A stretch of 64,000 nucleotides of DNA from Maea johnstoni (taxonomy: Eukaryota > Annelida > Polychaeta > Spionida > Magelonidae). Below, one piece after another: positions 55,752 through 64,000 of the stretch. Numbering within the stretch: position 1 is the stretch's first letter; the number at the start of each line of letters is the position of its first letter. The stretch covers positions 23,876,970 to 23,940,969 of the forward strand of contig OZ012697.1 of NCBI GenBank assembly GCA_963942565.1. Direction: 5' to 3'. The translations under genes were made by a program, and so were the position numbers. The notes beneath the pieces are model-generated. The model was not told the origin of the DNA. It did no database searches and saw only the letters and a list, made by a program, of their open reading frames with translations.

Positions 55752-55983
55752 TTAACCTATTAATACGTACAGCGGCCAAAAGCAGCCCAACAATTTTGAT
55801 GAAATCTTGCAGGCAAAAACCCCACTAAGAAAATATTTGATCGAGAAATGTTAATCAGAACATTAGCAATAACTCCCCTTCAAATATTTTGTAAAATCAC
55901 CCTCAATTCATAAGTTATTGTCAAAAGTATCTCAGATCCAGACGACAATTTTTGGAGGAACTCTTAAACATTAATAGAGTTAA
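55752..55983 (+). mobile_element. Family B MITE, full length
   Basis: TTAACCTATTAATACGTAC..AACATTAATAGAGTTAA. A B fragment (CAGGTCCAGAAAATATACAC..GGCATGTACTGGTTAA) lies to its left at 55600-55676. Confidence 0.9.
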
Positions 55984-56013
55984 AATTGAGAAATATTTGA
56001 GGAGGCAATTGGT

Positions 56014-56224
56014 TTAACCCATCCAATGCTGAGGCTACTTTCAGTCAAAGCACAAGAATGCATTTTTTTTTCAAATCATCTAAACCCTATCCTGTTGGTA
56101 TTCATTGGATAGCTCTCGCTGAGTTCTATTAAATGAGTACCCATATGCGAGAGTTTCAGTATTTTTTCAAGTTTTTGCATAATTTTGTATTAGCCATATT
56201 AGCCTCCAGCAACATAAGGGTTAA
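56014..56224 (-). mobile_element. Family A MITE, full length
   Basis: TTAACCCATCCAATGCTGAGG..CCAGCAACATAAGGGTTAA. Host blocks either side (AAATATTTGAGGAGGCAATTGG and AAATATTTGGGGAGGGAATTGG) are duplicates. Confidence 0.91.
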
Positions 56225-56547
56225 GATTGTGAAATATTTGGGGAGGGAATTGGGTCAAGATTGAGAACTATTTGAGGAGGGAACTGTTGCAACCAAACAG
56301 GGATGAGAGATTTTCGTTCACATATTTCTCGTAATATTGATTTGTTAGCAGTTGGTATTTCCATATTGTCATATTAATTGGATTGTCCAAAGTAAGCAAT
56401 GCACATAAACGACCATTTTCAGAAGTGTATATGGACCCAGATAGCCAAATACTCAATTAGATGATTTTAGCTTATTTCTGTCATAATCTGTGAAAACCTT
56501 TCTTTCCATAGACTTGGGAGAAATACTGGTATATTGAGGTGATGTTA

Positions 56548-56674
56548 GATAGCACATGAGTACTCAGCAAGAGCTATCCAATAAATACCAACATGACAGG
56601 GTTTTAAATGGTTTTCAAAAATCGTTGTGTCATCGTGCTTTGGACGAAAGTAGCCTCAGCATTGAAAGGGTTAA
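56548..56674 (+). mobile_element. Family A MITE, left half missing
   Basis: CATGAGTACTCAGCAAGAGC to AGCATTGAAAGGGTTAA. It sits between two copies of a host block (TGTGAAAACCTTTCTYTCC..TATTGAGGTGAT). Confidence 0.86.
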
Positions 56675-56905
56675 AATCTGTGAAAACCTTTCTCTCCGGA
56701 GATTCAGGAGAAATACGGTATATTGAGGTGATTTTAGATCTCTATCTCTCCGTCTGGAAATGTTGCATAATGAATATTATGTAACTTGTAGCCCGGCCAT
56801 AGGACCCCTGCCGTCTGTAATATATCTTATTAATGTCCTAATCAAAAGGCTTCTTGAAAAATACTGGAAATGTTAGGTCTGTAGCTCTGTCTGGAAATAT
56901 TGCAT

Positions 56906-56916
56906 AAATAATAATG

Positions 56917-56987
<71 letters not shown>
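56906..56987. repeat. (TAA)n microsatellite
   Basis: About 80 bp of AAT/TAA followed by CTTTAAGTTGC. Confidence 0.97.
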
Positions 56988-57117
56988 CTTTAAGTTGCAT
57001 AAAGGTTATTATAAGTAATCCTTTCCATTTTCATATTCAGAAAGGGCCTGGGGGTAAGTTTAAGTTTTGCATATAGGAAAATATCTGACCTGCAATCAAT
57101 TAGACATACGTAAATGC

Positions 57118-57327
57118 TTAACCCTTATGTGCTGGTGGCTTATTTGGCCAATATAAAATGATGCAAAAACCTGAATATGACTGAAACCCTGGCTCAAGGG
57201 TACTCATCTGAGAGTACTCAGTGAGGACTATCCCATGAATACCAACATGACAGGGTTTAATTGGTATATGAAAATCTTTGCATCCATGTGCTTTGGATGA
57301 AAGTAGCCTCAGCATTGGAAGGGTTAA
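57118..57327 (+). mobile_element. Family A MITE, full length
   Basis: TTAACCCTTATGTGCTGG..AGCATTGGAAGGGTTAA, TTAA at both ends. 57328-57657 is unique, moderately CpG-rich sequence without a supported gene. Confidence 0.92.
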
Positions 57328-57657
57328 CACAAAAATCCAGCACCCGGTTTTTATGTGCCAGCGGGTCGCTTCGGTCGCCGAGATCAAACTCCTCTCCGTA
57401 ACTCCAGATGCGAATCCGTAATTACCAGCTGGATAATTGGTGATTTGAGCCAATCAGAGTTCATTATAGGCTTTGACTGCGGACCTGCCCCTGGTCGACC
57501 CAGCGTCGCTTTCCCTGCCGTTATCGTTTAGCCGTTTGCGCTAATTTGGAGCGATTTCGTTCTTGTTCATTGACAGGGGATTGGGATCGCTGGCCAATAC
57601 TCAATTAAGACTACAAAGAGAGTCTCGTTAAGGGCTATCAATTCATTTACACTCCCC

Positions 57658-57764
57658 TTAACCCTCATGCTGCTGGTGGCTGATTTGGCCAATATGAAAT
57701 GATGCAAAAAAACATGAAAAATCACTGAAACCACTTCTTTGCTACCTAAATGCATTGGAAGGGT
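57658..57764 (+). mobile_element. Family A MITE, internal deletion
   Basis: TTAACCCTCATGCTGCTGG to ATCACTGAAACCAC, then jumps to GCATTGGAAGGGTAAA. The middle ~110 bp is gone. Confidence 0.85.
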
Positions 57765-57904
57765 AAAAGACAGTGTGCAGTCAGTGTTTTTGACATGAAC
57801 CACTTGGCTATCACAGCTAGCTCATCTGAAATTCAGTGTAATTGTTTTAATGAAATGACTTCTTTGTGTCCTTGTGCTTTGGACAAAAGTAGCCTCAGCA
57901 TTGG

Positions 57905-58195
57905 AAGCAGGGTCTTAGCCAGGATTTAGAAACTTGTCCAAAATTGACATTTGTAAAATTTTGGGGCGTCCTATTTTTCAAGGGAGACAACAATGTACTG
58001 AGATAACAACCCTAGACATTATTTACTCATTGAAATTAGACATAATATCATTATACAATATCATGGAAATTATATTGAGGTGGAAAAACTTTTATGCTTG
58101 CAATTGACATTTTTTTAAATTAATTTGGTTGTCCTGAGGGGTGTTTTTGGGGTTCGGGTGCCCAAAAGATGCCCAGACATCCTGATGACTAAGAC
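57905..58195. mobile_element. Dispersed repeat family H4, copy 2
   Basis: CAGGGTCTTAGCCAGGATTT at the left and GCCCAGACATCCTGATGACT-AAGACT at the right are imperfect inverted ends. The inside shares ACAACAATGTACTGAGA and ATATTGAGGTGGAAAAAC with copy 1. Confidence 0.65.
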
Positions 58196-58320
58196 TATAA
58201 TTTGAAGACTGTGCAGTCAGTGCTCTTGCAGTGGATCACTTGACTATCAAGGCATGCTCATCTCCAAGTAAATGTAATTGTTTTAATGGAGTGACTTCTC
58301 TGTATCACAACGACTGTCAA

Positions 58321-58485
58321 TTAACCCCTCCAATGCTGAGGCTACTTTCATCCAAAGCACAAATTATGCAAAGATTTTCCAAAATCATCTGAACCCTGGT
58401 ATTCATGGGAAAGCTCTTGCCGAGGACTCTCAGATGAGTACCCATTTGCCAGGGTTTCAGTTATTTGACATCATTTTGTATTGGA
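58321..58485 (-). mobile_element. Family A MITE, right end shortened
   Basis: TTAACCCCTCCAATGCTGAGG to GACATCATTTTGTATTGG; then host. Internal loss at ACCCTGGTATTC. Confidence 0.85.
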
Positions 58486-58695
58486 CCACTTGGCTATCTA
58501 GGCTAGCACATCTGAAAGTAAGTGTAATTGTTTTAATGGATTGATTTCTCTTTATCACAGAGACTGTCAGTTAAGTAATTGAATGAAGTGAGATTTCAGG
58601 GGGCGGGGTCTTGGGTTAATTTGAATAATTGGTTTGTTATAATCAATGTAATTCATTTCACCTCTGTGGTCCTGAGTGATCTCATAACTTTAGAA

Positions 58696-59079
<384 letters not shown>

Positions 59080-59860
59080 GAGAATTCCTTCTTCTGATAT
59101 TGATGTCATAGATGAGCTATTTATCCATCATGATTTATTTCCAACATATCCAAGCAATCAGACGTCAGATTTCACTGGTAACCGAAAGCAATGATAACGA
59201 TAAGAGAAACTGACGTGAAACAAACAGGAGAAAAGCAGAGATCGCCTCTGAAGTTTCACCTTAATCTCTGAGCTGCGGATTATCACCGACACACGCCGCA
59301 AACCTCGACGAGCTAACCATTTGTACAACATCGACTCTTGGCGGCCGATTAGATACAGTGTCTGATCCAATCAATGAGGAGATAAGCCTTTGCTCGGTAC
59401 TGCACTGAAGTCAGCAGCAGCTGTAGGCGCTAACGCTTGCAATCTGCGGCACAGCGATCCCATCTACCTCGATTGCTACACGACTAGTATCTCTGCCACC
59501 ATGCACCAAATCACTCAATTTTTGAAATTTTGTTCTGTTTCATGGTACAATTTCAAAATTTTACCAGATGTTAAGCTCCTGTGCATTATTCGCCATTCAG
59601 TTATTTGTAATTGCGCAAACTACAATATCCATGACATTTCTGTTGTAATGCCTCAGTACTTTTTGCAATAGCTCATGAGAAAATGTGGTGAAAAGTCCTG
59701 AATTGACCAATCAGCCAGTTGGACGGCCAGCGCTCTCGCAACAAACAGGCCACTGCGAGGATGACGTCATTGTTGATTGTAATTTTGTGTGCATCACACT
59801 TTTTGACCAATGGGCTACATTTAATGGCGTCACTTATCAAAATATTCCGCTAAATAGTAC
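59080..59860. other. Unique segment, no gene seen
   Basis: No repeat family noticed. A 93-codon plus frame (59390-59671) and a 70-codon minus frame have no recognised domain. Moderately CpG-containing around 59260-59490. Confidence 0.35.
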
Positions 59861-59866
59861 CTGTGT

Positions 59867-60283
59867 CAGGCACCAGCATAATTTTCAGAACTAATTTGCT
59901 ATGCCGGGCAAGTAGTTAATGGTTTTGACTTGCCCGAAATATTTTTTGACTTGCCCAAAATAAGTTATAACATATGCTAGAAAGGCATGTATTGTGTATC
60001 ATGGATTTGAACACTATTTTCTTTTCAGTTCTGTTGCATTGTTTGCATATTTCTGGGTATTTGGGCCATTCACTATAAAAGAAATGTGTATAGTGTTCAG
60101 AAAATCAGCTTGCCCATCCGGGCAAGTGAAAACTAAAATGTACTTGCCCGAAAGCCCTTTTTTCAAAAAATCACTCACCGGGGCAAGCCGGCTAGTACTT
60201 ATGTCGGTGCCTGCGGGGCAAGCGGGCTAGTACTTATGTTGGTGCCTGCGGGGCAAGCGGGCTAGTACTTATGTCGGTGCCTG
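59867..60283. mobile_element. hAT-type MITE (417 bp), 5 bp TSD, right end triplicated
   Basis: CAGGCACCAGCATAA and TTATGTCGGTGCCTG at the ends, with TGTGT immediately outside both (59862-59866 and 60284-60288). GGGCAAGT and CTTGCCCG form many inverted pairs. The right tip (GGCAAGCGGGCTAGTACTT ATGTCGGTGCCTGCG) is present three times in tandem at 60182-60283. Confidence 0.9.
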
Positions 60284-60484
60284 TGTGTTGTGGCAGAGGT
60301 ACTATGCGTTGCATATCTCTGTGTGGAGAGTGTAACACTTGATCTACTCTCCTGTTGCACTGGTCTACAATAGGACTAAATATCTACTTAACTATAGTGT
60401 CATCTGGACCTGTCATACTTTTTGAAATGAAGTATGAAGCATTTACTATAATTACAACCATAACCATGTATTTTCTTGATGAAA

Positions 60485-60715
60485 TTAACCCATTAACACT
60501 CACAGCAGCCAAAACCAGCTGGACAATTTTGATGAAATCTTTCAGCCTAAAGCATCATTGGCAAAATATTTGAAGGAGAAATGTTGATCAGAACATTACT
60601 AACAACTCTCCTTCAAATATTTGGTAAAATCATTCTCAATTCAAAAGTTATGGTCAAAAGTGTCTTAGATCCAGACAACAATTTCTGGAGTTACTCTTAA
60701 GTGTCAATGGGTTAA
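60485..60715 (+). mobile_element. Family B MITE, full length
   Basis: TTAACCCATTAACACTCAC..AAGTGTCAATGGGTTAA, 231 bp, both TTAA intact. A B fragment (TCATCTGGACCTGTCATAC) lies left at 60398. Confidence 0.93.
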
Positions 60716-60990
60716 GCAAAATGTCCATATACAATGGCATGTGAATCATGTTGAGGTGAAAACTATTCAATAATATGCTTGAAATTGACATCTTAAGAAA
60801 ATCCCAACAAAAAATGTTGGTGTCCTGAAATAAAAGTTAATTTTTTGAGTGTTTGGGTGTCCAAATGATGCCCAGACACCCTGCTGGCTAAGACTATGAT
60901 TTCAACTGCTAGCCAAGACAGCCAGGATTTCAAAAATCCCTGTCCAAAACAGCAATTCCAAAAATTCTGACCATCCAGATTTAATTATCC
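60716..60990. mobile_element. Dispersed repeat family H4, copy 3
   Basis: TTGAGGTGAAAACTATTCAA, CTTGAAATTGACATCTTA and GATGCCCAGACACCCTGCTGG-CTAAGACTATG match the other copies. A second inverted end (GACAGCCAGGATTTC) follows at 60927. Confidence 0.62.
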
Positions 60991-61351
60991 TTATAACAAC
61001 TTCATTTAATTGCATATTGTGATGGAAAGGGCGATTTGCACATCAGCTATGTCTTAGAAGATGGTTAGTGAAAAATTTGGTTATTACCTACAAAAAGCCA
61101 CAGTTGAAAATTCTTTGCCTGCCTCAAAAATGAGCTTTTCTAAAAGACAGTAGGTTTTTTCGTGACTTCAAGGGCATGGAAGGGTTAACAGATCTCGAGC
61201 TGGTGGATTTAATTTCAGGCCCCACAGAGCGTTAAGCTCTCTTTAAGCCCAGGGCTCACAGGGGGTAATTTAATAGAGGCAGGAGCAGCGAAGATGAGGC
61301 TCTTGTCTGCTCTCTCGCTAACAAGCCAAACATTTGCGCACTTCGCTGAAG

Positions 61352-61512
61352 ATTTCTGATAATCATCTAAACCCTGTCATGCTAGTATTCATTGGAAAGC
61401 TCTCGCCGACTACTCTCAGATGAGTACCCATTTGTCAGGGTTTTGATCATTTTCAGTTGTTTTTTTGCATCATTTTGTATTGAGCAAATTAGCAACCAGC
61501 AGCATAAGGGTT
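61352..61512 (-). mobile_element. Family A MITE, left end missing
   Basis: TTCTGATAATCATCTAAACC to CAACCAGCAGCATAAGGG. It abuts another minus copy. Confidence 0.83.
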
Positions 61513-61723
61513 CAGCCTTTCAATGCGAAGGCTACTTTCGTCCAAAGCACAAGGATGCAAAGATTTTTGAAAAACATCTAAACCCTGTCATGCTGGTATT
61601 CATTGGAAAGCTCTCGCCGAGTACTCTCAGATGAGTATCCATTTGCCAGGTTTTCGATCACTTTCAGTTTTTTGTGCATCATGTTGTATTGGCCAAATTA
61701 GCCACCAGCAGCATAATGGTTAA
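61513..61723 (-). mobile_element. Family A MITE
   Basis: TCAGCCTTTCAATGCGAAGG..CACCAGCAGCATAATGGTTAA. The left TTAA became TTCA. It shares variants (CATGCTGGTATTCATTGG, GGAAAGCTCTCGCCGA) with the preceding copy, so the two may be a tandem duplicate. Confidence 0.88.
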
Positions 61724-61903
61724 ACTCTTATTCTGCTGGTGGCTAATTTGAAATGACCGAAACAATGGCAAATAGGTACTCATCTGAGAGTACTCAATGA
61801 GAGCTATCTAATGAATACCAACATGACAGGGTTTAGATGGTTTTCAAAAATTGTTGTGTTCTTGTGATTTGGAAGAAAGTAGCCTCAGCATTGGAAGGGT
61901 TAA
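61720..61903 (+). mobile_element. Family A MITE, small internal deletion
   Basis: TTAAACTCTTATTCTGCTGG..AGCATTGGAAGGGTTAA. About 30 bp after GGCTAATTTG are missing. Head-to-head with the previous copy through a shared TTAA. Confidence 0.9.
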
Positions 61904-62103
61904 GCTCTCTTTAAGCCCAGGGCTCACAGGGGGTAATTTAATAGAGTCTAGAGGAACGAAGATGAGGCTCTTGTCTGTTCTCTCGCTAACAAGCCAAACA
62001 TTTGCTCACTTCGCTGACCGTCTTAAGCGACACAGAGAAATGACGACCTAGATCAAGCCTCTGTGGAAGGAACAGATTTCTCAGTCGGGAGGTCGAGATC
62101 CAC

Positions 62104-62315
62104 TGTAACTTTATGCTGCTCGTGACTAATTTGGTCAATACAAAATGATGCAAAAAACCCTGAAAAATGACCGAAACCCTGGCATATGGTACTCATCTGA
62201 GAGCACTCAGCGAGAGCTATCCAATGAATTCCAACTTGACAGGGTTTGGACGCTTTTCAAAAATCTTTGCGTCCTTGTGCTTTGGACGAAAATAGCCTCA
62301 GCATTGGAAGTCTTA
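62104..62315 (+). mobile_element. Family A MITE
   Basis: GTAACTTTATGCTGCTCG..AGCATTGGAAGTCTTAAG. The GAAGTCTTAA end matches the start of the duplicated host block, so the terminal GGG was lost or overwritten at the join. Confidence 0.86.
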
Positions 62316-62655
62316 AGCGACACAGAGAGATGGTGATCCAGATCAAGCCTCTGTGGGAGGAACAGATTTCGTAGTCGGGAGGAGGAATCCGCAGTGGCGA
62401 GATGGCTCTATTTTGAAATTCTAACATCGTCACTTATTTTCCGCCATATAAAGACTAACTTGACTTTAGCATACAAAACATTGGCCCCAGATTTGTACCA
62501 AGGTGAGATGGATTGTGGTAGATGCATCTTATTAGTTGATCACAACTGTGCCATATGGCTCAGCTTTGGGGGCAACCCTATAATGTCAGAATATTGGTTT
62601 ATTAATTATAAAATAGCTGTACAATCATGGGTTAACTGGTAAACAGAGTTTTTCC

Positions 62656-62811
62656 TTAAACCTTATGCTGCTGGTGGATATTTTGTGGCCAATACAAAAT
62701 GATGCAAAAAACCTTTGAAACCTTGGCACCTAATGAATACCAACATGGTTTATAAAAATCTTTGCATCCTTGGGCTTTGGACGAAATTAGCCTCAGCATT
62801 AGAAGGCTTAA
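62656..62811 (+). mobile_element. Family A MITE, two internal deletions
   Basis: TTAAACCTTATGCTGCTGG..AGCATTAGAAGGCTTAA. The sister unit at 63594 reads GCTTTTCCTTGATGAAGC straight through. Confidence 0.88.
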
Positions 62812-62929
62812 TTGATGAAGCAAATTAACAGCAATTAACTTACTCCCCTCTTTACTCCAAGGATTCTTCTAAGGTATTTATAGTTAGGCTTTAAATTCCT
62901 GGTGATCTGGGCACTCTCACTGAGTACAA

Positions 62930-63140
62930 AATCCCTTTGAGCTTCTGGTGGCTAATTTGGTGATTAGAAAATGATGCAAAAAAAGCTGAAAAATGACTTA
63001 AACCCTGGCAAATGGGTACTCGTCTAAGAGTACTCAGTGAGAGTTATCCAATGAATGCTAACATGACAGGGTTTAGATGGTTTTCAAAAATCTTTGCATC
63101 CTTGTGCGTTGGACGAAAGTAGCCTCAGCATTGGAAGGGC
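62930..63140 (+). mobile_element. Family A MITE, ends eroded
   Basis: TTGAGCTTCTGGTGGCTAAT to CAGCATTGGAAGGGCTA. Neither TTAA is left. Confidence 0.86.
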
Positions 63141-63720
63141 TATTGCCAGGATCATAACTGTGCTCAGCCGGGGGGGCAACCCTTTGTCTCATACATGTAG
63201 AAAATCTGTATCTAAAATGTAAACCCATCTATGCAAAGAGTACCTTGTTAAAGGACCTTGTTAAAGGACCTTGTTAAAGGTATTTTAGTAACCTGTGATA
63301 TCTATAAATACTGGTATGTTAATTTATGAATAGCTGTACAATCATAGAGCTTTTCCTTGATGAAGCAAATTGATAGCAATTAACTTACTCCCCTTTTCTT
63401 CTAAGGTATTTATAGTTCGGCTATAAATTCCTGCCGATATAGGCACTCACCCCGCATACAAAACCTTATTAGCTGGATTGCAACTGTGCTAGATGGCTCA
63501 GCCAAGGGAGCAACCCTCTTATGTCAGAATGGTACCGTCAGAATATTGGTTTGTTAATATCTATATAGCTGTACAATCACGTGTTTACTGGTATACAGAG
63601 CTTTTCCTTGATGAAGCAAATTGATAGCAATTAACTTACTTCCCTCTTCTTCTAAGGTATTTATAGTTCGGCTATAAATTCCTGCCGATATAGGCACTCA
63701 CCCCGCGTACACAACCTTAA

Positions 63721-64000
63721 CACACATTTGTATGCCTCGATTCCTTTTCATCAATCCCAATTTCCCGCACGATGAGCGGCAATCTCTTATCGCCCTCGTA
63801 GACTGAATATGATTGGTCGAGAGGGGAGAATATCTTGTCAATGCGTTGATGCCCGAATAACGGTGTAGCCACGGCGATGATTATCTCCAACACTTCTTCC
63901 TCGCCATTGACGACGATGCCTATCTATTGTTGTTGCCATGACGATGGATGAGGAGGCTGGCTCCATAACTATTGGCTAATGATGCTGTCCAGAGGGGCAT
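63721..64000. other. Unique segment at the window end
   Basis: No repeat family. Contains TGATTGG, several GACGATG words and moderate CpG. No coding signal seen; it runs out of the window. Confidence 0.35.

Larger units (their letters stand above)
57776..58570. repeat. Three spread copies of a ~95 bp block
   Basis: ACCACTTGGCTATC..CTCATCTGAAA..AGTGTAATTGTTTTAATG..ACTTCT lies at 57776, 58210 and 58490. H4 and family A copies lie between them. Confidence 0.75.
61230..62392. repeat. Host segmental duplications separated by MITEs
   Basis: GTTAAGCTCTCTTTAAGCCC..CAAGCCAAACATTTGC (61231-61345) recurs at 61900-62015. CTTAAGCGACACAGAGA..GATCAAGCCTCTGTGG (62022-62101) recurs at 62312-62392. Four family A copies lie between or at the joins. 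Confidence 0.88.
62440..63720. repeat. ~250 bp repeat, about 4 units, MITE-interrupted
   Basis: TTGATGAAGCAAATTRA..AGCAATTAACTTACTCCCC..GGTATTTATAGTTCGGC..GGCACTC and GCTGTACAATCAYG..TACTGG recur near 62490, 62815, 63330-63360 and 63608. The last two units are nearly identical over >100 bp. (CTTGTTAAAGGAC)3 lies at 63244. Confidence 0.87.

Noticed and set aside
62394-62642. 82-codon frame in the 250 bp repeat zone
   Set aside because: The second half of it is repeat unit also found non-open at 63150-63340; no domain recognised.

Overview
The window is AT-rich, eukaryotic and almost wholly made of repeats. I find no convincing intact protein-coding host gene. Open frames are short, lack codon structure and mostly run through tandem repeats. 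The organism is most likely a marine invertebrate animal. The hints are a CR1/L2-type LINE 3' end, a tRNA-derived SINE, and dense piggyBac-, hAT-, Tc1/mariner- and Harbinger-type MITEs. I cannot name the species. One 200-base run of N (39822-40021) shows this is an assembled scaffold.

Two giant palindromes dominate. Palindrome 1 (1-5349, probably continuing left of the window) has ~2.55 kb arms, each built of three ~840 bp tandem units around a short unpaired centre. Every unit carries one AGGTCA direct repeat with a 5 bp spacer (DR5) and one with a 4 bp spacer (DR4), the textbook shapes of nuclear-receptor sites. Palindrome 2 (47242-50820) has ~1.6 kb arms of ~165 bp tandem units. Near its centre each arm keeps the decayed end of a gene for a cysteine-rich CXC-type domain. 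It sits inside a ~163 bp satellite whose paralogous copy keeps an empty site, and one arm alone carries a later TA-flanked MITE.

Two MITE families with TTAA target sites, here called A (~213 bp, ends CCCTT..ATGCTG) and B (~230 bp, ends CCCATTAATGCT), together supply about 60 copies and fragments, roughly a fifth of the window. Their ends resemble each other, they often abut through a shared TTAA, and in one duplicated segment a B and an A copy occupy the same TTAA in the two paralogues.

Layout: 1-5.7 kb palindrome 1; 5.7-9 kb mostly unique sequence, a hairpin-rich repeat and an exact 283 bp tandem duplication; 9-12.6 kb an amplified MITE composite and a hAT nested in family A; 12.6-18 kb polypyrimidine tract, local tandem repeats and family B; 18-20 kb MITEs and a 140 bp tandem array; 20-21.4 kb unique sequence that may be regulatory; 21.4-25.6 kb microsatellite, 351 bp array, hAT-like element and a higher-order satellite; 25.6-33 kb duplicated blocks hit by MITEs, with a SINE; 33.4-34 kb LINE 3' end; 34-39 kb MITEs and a 38 bp minisatellite; 40-43.3 kb 49 bp and 46 bp minisatellites; 44-51.8 kb MITEs, 163 bp satellite and palindrome 2; 52-64 kb MITEs, hAT-type elements with 5 bp target duplications, microsatellites and short segmental duplications.
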